Of a stretch of DNA of 14,017 nucleotides, positions 7,558 to 14,001 are shown one piece after another. Position 1 is the first letter of the stretch. Every line of letters begins with the position of its first letter. The stretch covers positions 1 through 14,017 of the forward strand of contig CAYTLK010000097.1 of NCBI GenBank assembly GCA_964438515.1, given 5' to 3'. The notes below the pieces were generated by a model. It did not search any database. It was not told the origin of the DNA and saw nothing but the letters and a program-made list of their open reading frames with translations. Both the position numbers and the translations under genes were made by a program. The DNA comes from RGIG3701 sp964438515 (GTDB lineage: Bacteria > Planctomycetota > Planctomycetia > Pirellulales > Thermoguttaceae).

Positions 7558-7578
7558 AACAACATTCAAAATGTTGTT
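7558..7578 (-). repeat. Stem-loop repeat, copy 1
   Basis: An 8-bp stem AACAACAT/ATGTTGTT encloses a 5-base loop. Read on the minus strand, the core AACATTTTGAAT followed by GTTGTTT closely matches AACATTTTGAAT followed by ATTGTTT at 8641-8659 on the plus strand. The two copies flank the esterase gene in opposite orientation. Confidence 0.4.
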
Positions 7579-7607
7579 CCCCCACGATCGAAACGACATA
7601 ACGGGCA

Positions 7608-7636
7608 GCGAGATTCTCCCGAAGGGGGAATCTCGC
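7608..7636. terminator. Strong hairpin downstream of the esterase gene
   Basis: GCGAGATTCTCCC (7608-7620) pairs with GGGGGAATCTCGC (7624-7636) over 13 positions with a single G-T pair and a GAA loop. It lies 24 bp after the esterase stop codon on the minus strand. The stem is strong but no T run follows in either direction. It could act as an RNA 3'-end stabiliser or be part of a dispersed repeat; intrinsic termination is less certain. Confidence 0.4.
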
Positions 7637-7660
7637 GTGAAACCGAGGCCGACATGATTC

Positions 7661-8575
7661 TCATTTTGTCCGAAGTTGTTGCTGGAGCCATTCGTAATCC
7701 AAGGTGCGCCAAGGATTTGTGTTCGGCGCCTCATTCCAGAACATGAAACCATGGACCGCCTGCGAGAAAATGTGCAATTCGCAGGAGATTCCGCGTTTTC
7801 GCAGTTCGTGGTACACCGTGACGGAACCCATGGGGGAGTAAATGTCGTTGTCGCCGTGCAAAAGACACATTGGACAGGTTTTTGTGTCGAAATTCAAACC
7901 ATCTGCAAGGGAGGCGTGATTTCCTTTCTCTGTATTGGGACCTTCCGCGCCGTCGTCGAGCACGTATGCGGGATAGACGGGGAGCGCGTAATTCACGTGA
8001 CACGGAATTTCATCGAGTGCGTCCACCGGCTCGTATGCGGGCGTCTCGCTTGAAAGTGCGGCCAGAAGCGTCAAATGTCCGCCGGCCGAATATCCCTGAA
8101 CGGCTATTTTTTCCGGGTCGCAGCCCCATTTTTCCGCATTGGAACGTAAAATTCGCACCGCGCGCTGCTCGTCCTGCCAGGCGGAAGCATAAATCGGTTT
8201 TCCGGTCGGCCGCGGCACACGATATACGAGAACGGCGGACACGAATCCCTTTTCGTTCCACCATTGCGCGTTCGGAATCCCTTCATTATAATAGAAACAC
8301 GTGTTGTATCCGCCGCCCGGCAAAATCAGCATGAGGACGTCGGACGTCTTGTTTTCAGGCTGAAACACGAGTAAAAACGGCGTCGTTACACACGTCGCTT
8401 TGTCGCCGTTCGGCTCGACGTTTGGTTCGCGGACGCTTTCACCTGGTGCGAGACCGGGCCAGAGTTCGATCCGTTCCTGTGCCGAAAGCGGGAGGGAAAA
8501 CAGGAAGGAAAACAGAATAGAAAACGGGAGGGAAAGAAGGAACGACAGCGAAAGAAAGTGTGGTTTTTTCATCAT
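7661..8575 (-). CDS. Secreted alpha/beta-hydrolase, esterase/lipase family
   Basis: The 304-residue product has a long hydrophobic signal peptide (about 7-32, ending LSA) and an alpha/beta-hydrolase domain. The oxyanion-hole region is PGGGY (86-90). The nucleophile elbow is GYSAGG with Ser163, the acid is likely Asp244 in HGDNDIYSP, and the base is His275 in VHGF. This arrangement fits the BD-FAE/acetyl-xylan-esterase-like group of small secreted esterases, which remove acetyl or similar groups from polysaccharides; the substrate cannot be read from sequence. The two first codons are both ATG (MMKK), and no clear Shine-Dalgarno precedes them. It lies 131 bp downstream of the sialate O-acetylesterase-like gene on the same strand, with a hairpin between, so the two may be partly co-transcribed and may act on the same glycan. 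Confidence 0.82.
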   Translation of the reverse strand: MMKKPHFLSLSFLLSLPFSILFSFLFSLPLSAQERIELWPGLAPGESVREPNVEPNGDKATCVTTPFLLVFQPENKTSDVLMLILPGGGYNTCFYYNEGIPNAQWWNEKGFVSAVLVYRVPRPTGKPIYASAWQDEQRAVRILRSNAEKWGCDPEKIAVQGYSAGGHLTLLAALSSETPAYEPVDALDEIPCHVNYALPVYPAYVLDDGAEGPNTEKGNHASLADGLNFDTKTCPMCLLHGDNDIYSPMGSVTVYHELRKRGISCELHIFSQAVHGFMFWNEAPNTNPWRTLDYEWLQQQLRTK

Positions 8576-8632
8576 TTTTTTGTTCGATTTAAGGTTTTAG
8601 ATTTTAGATTTAAATTCAAACGTAAGACTCGC

Positions 8633-8666
8633 GAGAGGGAAACATTTTGAATATTGTTTCCCTCTC
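8633..8666. repeat. Stem-loop repeat, copy 2, between the two esterase genes
   Basis: GAGAGGGAAACA (8633-8644) and TGTTTCCCTCTC (8655-8666) form a perfect 12-bp stem with a 10-base loop. It lies 41 bp after the stop of the upstream minus-strand gene and could attenuate transcription before the downstream esterase. No strong T run follows. Its core resembles the inverted copy at 7558-7578. The rest of the 131-bp spacer is AT-rich, with no clear promoter. Confidence 0.5.
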
Positions 8667-8706
8667 AAACTCTTCTTTCAAAACACTTTTTTTAATACGA
8701 TGTTCC

Positions 8707-10158
8707 TTATTTCAGCGGTTCTGTGCTGAACGGAGAGGCGGGAAATCCTTCCGCGTTGTAGAGGTTGCAGCCTTCGGGATTCTGCTGGCACGCGTAACGA
8801 ACATTCACGGGGACGGCCACTTCCGGCGCGCTCACTTCTACCGTATTTGCGCTCGTGATTTTCGCATCGGCCCAATAGAATTTTCCATCTTCACCCGCAA
8901 CGGCAAAACGTTTGAGCGCTCCGTCTTTTACGATGCTGAATGTGCGCGGTTCCTGATGACCGACGACGAGGCCGGCGCCGACGTTTTCGAACGTGAGAAT
9001 CGCTTTATTTCCTTCGACTTTCATCGAGGCGAAAAGCGGCGACGCAAACGGAACGTCTTTTCCGTAATCTTTCGCAAGTGCGCAAGCGGCCAAACGATAG
9101 CCGACGTCGAACTTGTTGATGGGATGAATGTCTTTTTCTTCGCCGACATCAATAATGACGGCCTGTCCCGTCTTTGCGATTTCGAGACACTTCGTCTGTG
9201 CGGCACGAACCGGGACGAAACCGCCCGTACTGTTTGCATCGTCGCTGGGAGCCTGGAAATTTGCGAGCTGAACCCAATAGAACGGGAAATCGTATCCCCA
9301 TGCTTTGCGCCACGCTTGAATCATTGCTTCCATTTTTTCGAAGTAAACGAGTCCCTGCCCGCCGTTCGAACAGCCCTGGTACCAGATCGCGCCTTGGATG
9401 GTGTATTTCGTCCACGGATTCATTTTCGAATTGTACATGCAGCCGATGAATTTGCGATCGTCTGTACGAGCGTGCGTCACGAACTCACGAGCGTTTGCGG
9501 CCGTTGCTTCGGAAAGCGTATTCATGGCGCATTCGGGAATCCATTCTTCCACTTTGGAGCCGCCCCAGTTGCAGTCGATCAAGCCGATCGGACAGCCGAG
9601 TTCCGCATGAAGTCGCAGTGCAAAATAGAAACCGACGGCGGTGCATTTTTTCTGTTCGCCGTCTTTGCACAGCGTCCAGGCTCCGCCCGCGAGGTCTTCC
9701 TGCGGTTCCGGATTCGTGACGCAGGGGTCGCGGAGAAAACGAATGAAACTGAGGTCGCCCGACAGTTCTTCTTCGGTCGCATCGACGCGTCCCCAGCCGC
9801 CGACGGGGTACTGCATGTTGGACTGTCCGCCGCAGACCCAAACCTCACCGACGACAACGTTTTCAACGGTTACGGTATTTTTGCCGGTTACGACGAGGGC
9901 GCTTCCGTCGCATTTTGCCGCCATCGGAGCGAGCTGGACGCACCATTTCCCCGCATCGCAGGCGGTCGTTTCGACTTTTTGGCCGTTAAATTCGACCGTC
10001 ACTTTTTCACCGGCGTCGGCCCAGCCGAACACATTTACGGAAGCGTCACGCTGCAGTACGCAGTTGCTCGTGAACATTTTTGGAAGACGAACGTCTGCGG
10101 ACGCGAGACTCACGAGTACGAGCGAAAGAATCGCACTCAAAAGGAGGGTTTTTTTCAT
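8707..10158 (-). CDS. Secreted sialate O-acetylesterase-like SGNH hydrolase
   Basis: The 483-residue product carries a cleavable signal peptide (KKTLLLSAILSLVLVSLASA, about 2-21) and the domain order of the sialate O-acetylesterase (SASA, DUF303) family. An N-terminal beta domain has the family-typical LPKMFTSNCVLQRD (25-38). Then come block I GQSNM with catalytic Ser113, a WGGSKVEEWIP segment (198-208), IWYQGCSN (258-265) and the D-x-H pair Asp343/His345 in DIHPINK, followed by a C-terminal beta domain. Such enzymes remove acetyl esters from sialic acids or plant and algal polysaccharides; the true substrate is open. The start has AAAGGA well placed and a near-consensus promoter. The gene is divergent from the exported beta-helix gene and upstream of a second esterase. 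Length is usual for bacterial members. Confidence 0.88.
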   Translation of the reverse strand: MKKTLLLSAILSLVLVSLASADVRLPKMFTSNCVLQRDASVNVFGWADAGEKVTVEFNGQKVETTACDAGKWCVQLAPMAAKCDGSALVVTGKNTVTVENVVVGEVWVCGGQSNMQYPVGGWGRVDATEEELSGDLSFIRFLRDPCVTNPEPQEDLAGGAWTLCKDGEQKKCTAVGFYFALRLHAELGCPIGLIDCNWGGSKVEEWIPECAMNTLSEATAANAREFVTHARTDDRKFIGCMYNSKMNPWTKYTIQGAIWYQGCSNGGQGLVYFEKMEAMIQAWRKAWGYDFPFYWVQLANFQAPSDDANSTGGFVPVRAAQTKCLEIAKTGQAVIIDVGEEKDIHPINKFDVGYRLAACALAKDYGKDVPFASPLFASMKVEGNKAILTFENVGAGLVVGHQEPRTFSIVKDGALKRFAVAGEDGKFYWADAKITSANTVEVSAPEVAVPVNVRYACQQNPEGCNLYNAEGFPASPFSTEPLK

Positions 10159-10221
10159 TGGATTCCTTTCAAAAGGGGAAAAATATGAAATATATGAGGA
10201 AAAAAGTTGCAGCTTCTTTAT

Positions 10222-10250
10222 ATTTTATCCTTTTTCTTTCAAAAAATCAA
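10222..10250 (-). promoter_or_regulatory. Promoter of the sialate O-acetylesterase-like gene
   Basis: On the minus strand TTGATT (10250-10245) and TAAAAT (10227-10222) are separated by exactly 17 bp. The leader would be about 55 nt. Its -35 lies 30 bp from the -35 of the divergent beta-helix promoter, so one regulator bound between them could affect both. Confidence 0.55.
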
Positions 10251-10279
10251 GGAGTGCGGGGAATTTTTTTTCCAACTTC

Positions 10280-10308
10280 TTGACGAATGAGACTTTTTTT
10301 AGTACAAT
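10280..10308 (+). promoter_or_regulatory. Promoter of the beta-helix gene
   Basis: TTGACG (10280-10285) and TACAAT (10303-10308) are separated by exactly 17 bp and match the housekeeping consensus at five of six positions each. Transcription would begin near 10315, giving a leader of about 90 nt that folds as described for 10312-10373. Confidence 0.65.
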
Positions 10309-10311
10309 CAT

Positions 10312-10373
10312 GGAAACGGCGTCGCGCGGTGAGATTTGGACGTCTCGCAGTTTCGTTTCGAACGCCGTTTTCC
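10312..10373 (+). promoter_or_regulatory. Structured 5' leader of the beta-helix gene
   Basis: AAACGGCGT (10314-10322) pairs perfectly with ACGCCGTTT (10362-10370); outside this, GG (10312-10313) can pair with CC (10372-10373) past one bulged T. Inside, GTGAGA (10329-10334) pairs with TCTCGC (10343-10348), including one T-G pair. The predicted transcript starts at the left arm, so the RNA would begin with a near-terminal stem. Such 5' stems can protect mRNA from decay or form part of a regulatory switch. No known riboswitch class was recognised, and the ribosome-binding site (about 10393-10399) lies outside the fold. Confidence 0.5.
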
Positions 10374-10403
10374 CTCCAAATTTTGATAAAGAATAGGTGT
10401 TCT

Positions 10404-12524
10404 ATGAAAAAAATTTGTTACTTATTGATTCTTTTTGCAGTAATTTTCTCTGCGTCGGCTGCAACATCGGCTGCGGCGTCGACGCAAGAGGAAGGAATTT
10501 TGTGGGCGCAGCCGCAGCTTGTGCAGGAGGTGCTGGACGGAACCCGAACGGAAGCAATCGCGTCGTGGTGGGGGTTCGACGAAAACGATTCGACCCGATT
10601 TTTACAGGCGGCTTTGAATTCTGGTGCGAAAAAACTCATCATTGATCGTCAGGCGTCCGACTGGATTGTGACGCCGCTTCAGGCTGCGAGCAATCAGGAA
10701 ATTGTGCTGCAGGACGGCGTGGTGATTCAGGCGAAATCGGATGAATTTCATGGAACCGGCGACTCCCTTTTGACGTTGAAGAACCGCGAAAATGTTGTGA
10801 TTCGAGCCGAAAAAGAGGGTGCAAAAGCCGTTCTTCGGATGCACAAAGCCGACTATCAGACGGAAGCGTACAAACCCGCAGAATGGCGCCACGGTCTCTC
10901 GATTTTAAGCTCTAAAAACGTGCTGGTGCAGGATTTGACGATCGAATATACGGGCGGCGACGGGATTTATTTGGGCGTCTGTGTGCGAGGCGTCACGAAC
11001 TCCGACGTCGTGATTCGTCGCGTCGACTGCAACGAAAATCATCGGCAGGGAATTAGTGTCATTTCTGCACGAAATTTGTTGATTGAAGACACCGTGATGC
11101 GAAACACGAACGGGACCGCGCCTCAGGCGGGAATCGACTTCGAGCCGAACGGAAGCAGTGAGGAACTCGTGAATTGCGTTATGCGGCATTGTTTGTGCGA
11201 AAATAACGCCGGCGACGGATACGAATTTTATCTTCCCAATCTGACGGACGAGTCGGAACCGATTTCGATCGTCATTGAGGATTGCGTTTCGAGAAACAAC
11301 GTACGGAATGGTTTCAACTGGATGGTCGGTCATCATCCGCACCGCGATATGGCGGCGGGACCCATGCGCGGAACGCTGGTTCTTCGGAATTTTCGTACGG
11401 AAAACGAGACTCAATCGGGACTGCTTTTGCGCGGAAATGCAGCGGATACGGTGGATTTTACGGCTGAAAACGTCGAAATTCGGAACTGTGGGAGTTACGG
11501 AATTCGTCTCCTTGCGGAACCCGCCGCCGCAGAAAGTTTCGGCGATGTGACGCTGAAAAACGTAAAAATCGTGGACGAAACGCCCGACCGCGAGTTTTTG
11601 CGCTTCGACGACGGTTCCATCGACGGGCTGGGACTTGCGAATTTTACCGGAAATCTCGTCTGCGAGCGTGCGGGAACGGTTCAAAACGTGGTGCTTGATG
11701 AGTCGTGGATTCAAAAGAACTATCCGCAGAAAAATCTGCGTCGTTTGAAGGTTTTGACGCTTCATCCCGAATCGCTCGAACTCGTCGGAACGCCGGAAAA
11801 ATCGGATGCGGACGGAATGTACGTCCTTCCCGACATGCGCGCACGGAATAGTGTACGATATTTGTTTTACGCACAGAAAAATCAGGAAATTCGTTTTGTT
11901 TTGAGACTTTGTAAAGTCGGTCGTTCCGAGTGTGAGCCGATTCCGCTGAAAATGTACGGTCCGGCAGTCGGTGAAGAAAAAGATGATGAAAACGGGGCGA
12001 AAAACGGCGTTTTGAAAACATTTTCTCTCGCAAAACTTCCGTTAAATGAATCGACGGAATATTGCGTGACGGCTTCTGAAACTGGAATTTATGTGCTCGA
12101 AGCGGGGCCGGTCGCGCATGCGTTCCGACTCGAAAAAACCTCCGTTCCGGTCGTCTTCGACGCAACACGTCTGCATTTGATTTCTGCGGCGGGAAACTGC
12201 TGGTTTTACGTTCCGGAAGGAACCGACGATTTCGGTGTTTGCGTCACTGGTGAAACGAACGAAATGGTGCGTGCGGCCCTCTTCAACGCTGCGGACGAAA
12301 AAGAAGCGGAAGCGGACAATATTTGCAGTACAGAATTCTTATATCCCGTACTGAAATCAGAATCCGCACCGGCGTCGGAATCTCCGAAGGGTGAAATTCG
12401 CCGGGTGAGTTTTGTGCGCCCGTCGAATGGAGCGTTTGAGGACTTTACAGTTCGACTGCAAAACGTTCCGCCGATTCTCGCGCTGCGCCCGGATTTTTTA
12501 CTGCGCGAGAAAAATGAGGAGTGA
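10404..12524 (+). CDS. Exported right-handed parallel beta-helix protein
   Basis: The start at 10404 is chosen because it follows ATAGGTG and begins a clear signal peptide (MKKICYLLILFAVIFSASAA); an in-frame ATG at 10287 lies upstream of the predicted transcription start. The 706-residue product has a pectin-lyase-like right-handed beta-helix at roughly 95-410. Repeated short strands with stacked N and hydrophobic positions are visible as NVVIRAE, NVLVQDLTIEYTGGDGIYL, DVVIRRVDCNENHRQGISVI, NLLIEDTVMRNT, and SIVIEDCVSRNNVRNGFNWM. After about 450 come two beta-rich regions without a recognised fold. Beta-helix proteins of this type are often polysaccharide lyases, hydrolases or surface proteins; no catalytic set can be assigned, so activity is open. 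It is divergent from a glycan O-acetylesterase-like gene, which suggests a carbohydrate substrate. Its 3' end overlaps the convergent lactate dehydrogenase by 80 bp. Confidence 0.8.
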   Translation: MKKICYLLILFAVIFSASAATSAAASTQEEGILWAQPQLVQEVLDGTRTEAIASWWGFDENDSTRFLQAALNSGAKKLIIDRQASDWIVTPLQAASNQEIVLQDGVVIQAKSDEFHGTGDSLLTLKNRENVVIRAEKEGAKAVLRMHKADYQTEAYKPAEWRHGLSILSSKNVLVQDLTIEYTGGDGIYLGVCVRGVTNSDVVIRRVDCNENHRQGISVISARNLLIEDTVMRNTNGTAPQAGIDFEPNGSSEELVNCVMRHCLCENNAGDGYEFYLPNLTDESEPISIVIEDCVSRNNVRNGFNWMVGHHPHRDMAAGPMRGTLVLRNFRTENETQSGLLLRGNAADTVDFTAENVEIRNCGSYGIRLLAEPAAAESFGDVTLKNVKIVDETPDREFLRFDDGSIDGLGLANFTGNLVCERAGTVQNVVLDESWIQKNYPQKNLRRLKVLTLHPESLELVGTPEKSDADGMYVLPDMRARNSVRYLFYAQKNQEIRFVLRLCKVGRSECEPIPLKMYGPAVGEEKDDENGAKNGVLKTFSLAKLPLNESTEYCVTASETGIYVLEAGPVAHAFRLEKTSVPVVFDATRLHLISAAGNCWFYVPEGTDDFGVCVTGETNEMVRAALFNAADEKEAEADNICSTEFLYPVLKSESAPASESPKGEIRRVSFVRPSNGAFEDFTVRLQNVPPILALRPDFLLREKNEE

Positions 12525-13530
12525 TGAAAGAGGATTGATTTTTAAAAAGGACGTGTGTGCGGATGCTTTCGAGCGTGCTTTCTGCGATGTTTTGCAGCGC
12601 TTCACGGGTGAAAAACGCCTGATGGGACGTCACGATGACGTTCGGAAAGGTCATAAGCCGTGCGAGATTGTCGTCCGCAATCGCACGTCCGGAACAATCT
12701 TCGAAAAAATACTCCGTTTCTTCTTCATAAACGTCGAGGCCCGCCCGACTGACTTTCCCGCTTTTGAGAGCGTCGATGAGGTCGGTCGTCTGAATGAGTG
12801 CGCCTCGGCTCGTATTCAGAATCGTCACGCCGTCTTTCATGCGCGCAAACGTCTGGGAATTCAGGAGATAGCGATTTTCGGGAGTGAGCGGACAGTGCAG
12901 GGAAATGACGTCCGACTCAGCAAAAAGCGTGTCGAGAGGAACGTATTTCAGATGCAGTGCGCGAGCCGCCTCGAAGTGGGGGAAGGGGTCGTGTGCGAGA
13001 ATGTGCGCCCCAAACCCCTGCAGAAGATGGGCGAAACGTCTTCCAATCCGTCCCGTTCCGATGATTCCGAACGTTTTATCGTGCAGATCGAATCCCAGGA
13101 GGCCGTTCAGAGAAAAATTATTCTCGCGGACTCGATTGTATGCGTGGTGGATTTGCCGATTGAGCGTCAGAAGGAGTCCCAGCGTGTATTCCGCAACGGC
13201 GTAAGGCGAGTATTCGGGGACGTTCGTCAGTTCGAGTCCCAACTCATGAACGGTTTCGACCGCGACGTTGTTGAGGCCCGCGCAGCGCATCGCGATGAGT
13301 TTTACGCCCATTTTTGCGAGAGTTTGAATCGTTTCACGTCCCAAATCGTCGTGCACAAACGCGCAGACCGCTTCGGAACCTTCGGCGATTCGGGCGGAAC
13401 GCGGAGTGAGTCGGGTTTCGTAAAAATCCAGTGAAAACTGAAATTTCCCCTGCTGGTTCGTTTCGTTAAAAAACTCGCGGTCGTACGGTTTCGTATCGAA
13501 AAACGCGACGTGTACATCGGATGAATTCAT
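12445..13530 (-). CDS. ldhA: NAD-dependent D-lactate dehydrogenase (2-hydroxyacid dehydrogenase family)
   Basis: This cytoplasmic fermentative enzyme reduces pyruvate to D-lactate with NADH. The 361-residue product has the split catalytic domain and the central NAD-binding domain of the family: VPEYSPYAVAEYTLGLLL (104-121), GTGRIG (158-163), Asp181 at the end of the second strand favouring NAD, Arg242 in NTSRGALI, Glu269 in GLDVYEEE, and His303 in SHQAFFTREAL, the last resembling E. coli LdhA. Homologues are about 330 residues. The extra 31 or so residues at the C-terminus are mostly encoded antisense to the 3' end of the beta-helix gene and have no family features. Only weak GA-rich sequence precedes the start, and a seven-codon ORF ends three bases before it. 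Identity is confident; the true C-terminus is uncertain. Confidence 0.9.
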   Translation of the reverse strand: MNSSDVHVAFFDTKPYDREFFNETNQQGKFQFSLDFYETRLTPRSARIAEGSEAVCAFVHDDLGRETIQTLAKMGVKLIAMRCAGLNNVAVETVHELGLELTNVPEYSPYAVAEYTLGLLLTLNRQIHHAYNRVRENNFSLNGLLGFDLHDKTFGIIGTGRIGRRFAHLLQGFGAHILAHDPFPHFEAARALHLKYVPLDTLFAESDVISLHCPLTPENRYLLNSQTFARMKDGVTILNTSRGALIQTTDLIDALKSGKVSRAGLDVYEEETEYFFEDCSGRAIADDNLARLMTFPNVIVTSHQAFFTREALQNIAESTLESIRTHVLFKNQSSFITPHFSRAVKNPGAARESAERFAVEL

Positions 13531-13533
13531 TTT

Positions 13534-13557
13534 TCACTCTCTTTCTTTTTCTTTCAT
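13534..13557 (-). other. Possible seven-residue leader ORF upstream of ldhA
   Basis: On the minus strand ATG at 13557 opens a frame encoding MKEKERE and a TGA stop, which ends three bases before the ldhA start. It is preceded by AAGGAAA, a better ribosome-binding site than the one directly before ldhA. Ribosomes ending here could restart at ldhA. The sequence is low-complexity purine-rich, so this may be chance. Confidence 0.2.
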
Positions 13558-13591
13558 TATTTCCTTGGAGGTTTTGGAAACTTTCAATGAA

Positions 13592-13597
13592 ATTATA
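13592..13597 (-). promoter_or_regulatory. Candidate -10 element of ldhA
   Basis: On the minus strand TATAAT (13597-13592) is a perfect -10 hexamer placed for a leader of about 55 nt before ldhA. The bases at the -35 distance (CTTTCA at a 16-bp spacing) are a poor match to TTGACA, so activator help or a weak promoter is likely. Confidence 0.4.
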
Positions 13598-13699
13598 AGA
13601 CGTGAGAAAAGAATGAAAGGAGATTCAAAAACCTCAAATAGGAAATTATGCAAAATGAATGATGTGCAAAAATCGTAAAACGAGCATCGTTTTTCAAGG

Positions 13700-13860
13700 T
13701 TTTTGCCCGCTGAACGTGCGTTCCTGAAAAACTGAGTTTTCCATCCAATCGGCTTGCGCCGACTACCGGGGACTCACATCCCCGGCTCGCAATCAATACG
13801 TTTTTTACGGTCCGAGGTGCGCCCCCGGTGTGACGGCTCCGCGCTTTCAGCGGGCAAAAA
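13700..13860. repeat. Repeat-like element bounded by a 15-bp inverted repeat
   Basis: TTTTTGCCCGCTGAA (13700-13714) and its exact reverse complement TTCAGCGGGCAAAAA (13846-13860) bound a 161-bp segment with no gene. Inside are TCGGC/GCCGA with a TTGC loop (13749-13762) and CCGGGGA/TCCCCGG with a 6-base loop (13766-13785). The right boundary arm also pairs with its own neighbour: GCGGGC, AAAAA, GCCCGC (13850-13866). No transposase or target-site duplication was recognised. The structure fits a small non-coding mobile or REP/BIME-like repeat, but family membership cannot be tested from one copy. Confidence 0.5.
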
Positions 13861-13930
13861 GCCCGCCGCTCGCCTTGTGAACGCGGATTTTTGAGACCCG
13901 CAAGCCCGTAATGAAACGAACGAAGTGAGT

Positions 13931-14001
13931 GGAATTAGGGTGATTTGAGCGAGAGACATTTAATGGAATCCGTTGTTCACTGCCGGAAAAACCCTAATTC
14001 C
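13931..14001. repeat. 11-bp inverted repeat near the right edge
   Basis: GGAATTAGGGT (13931-13941) and ACCCTAATTCC (13991-14001) are exact inverse copies 49 bp apart. Each is followed on its outer side by related GTTTC/CACTC-containing sequence (GAAACGAACGAAGTGAGT on the left, CGCTCGTTTCACTCGCT on the right), so the symmetry extends imperfectly to the end of the window. It forms part of a 487-bp gene-free region (13531-14017). The element may continue beyond the window. Confidence 0.45.

Larger units (their letters stand above)
7389..7660. other. Gene-free stretch with four stem-loops
   Basis: No convincing gene lies between the Fur/PerR-family promoter and the esterase stop codon. The first 100 bases are very A/T-rich. 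From 7491 on the composition becomes GC-rich and four perfect or near-perfect hairpins follow: GTCGCG/CGCGAC with a 3-base loop (7491-7505); CGCCC/GGGCG with a 5-base loop (7528-7542); AACAACAT/ATGTTGTT with a 5-base loop (7558-7578); and a 13-bp stem with one G-T pair and a GAA loop (7608-7636). The last could end the minus-strand esterase transcript, but it has no T run. Abrupt composition change and hairpin density suggest a repeat element rather than a control region. Confidence 0.55.

Noticed and set aside
7491..7636. CRISPR array
   Set aside because: The hairpins differ from each other and there are no regularly spaced direct repeats or cas genes.
8647..10188. 513-codon open frame on the plus strand opposite the sialate O-acetylesterase-like gene
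   Set aside because: It is the antisense shadow of a gene with clear SGNH motifs; its translation has no recognisable domain and is rich in Arg, Phe and His, as antisense frames commonly are.
10287..10403. In-frame N-terminal extension of the beta-helix protein from ATG 10287
   Set aside because: That ATG lies inside the predicted promoter, upstream of the transcription start, and the extension would bury a textbook signal peptide that begins at 10404.
12412..13434. 340-codon open frame on the plus strand opposite ldhA
   Set aside because: Antisense shadow of a well-identified dehydrogenase; no domain, no ribosome-binding site of note.
13677..13694. AAAACGA/TCGTTTT hairpin with trailing T as an intrinsic terminator
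   Set aside because: The stem is mostly A-T pairs and no plus-strand gene lies upstream of it within reach; it may be a chance palindrome.
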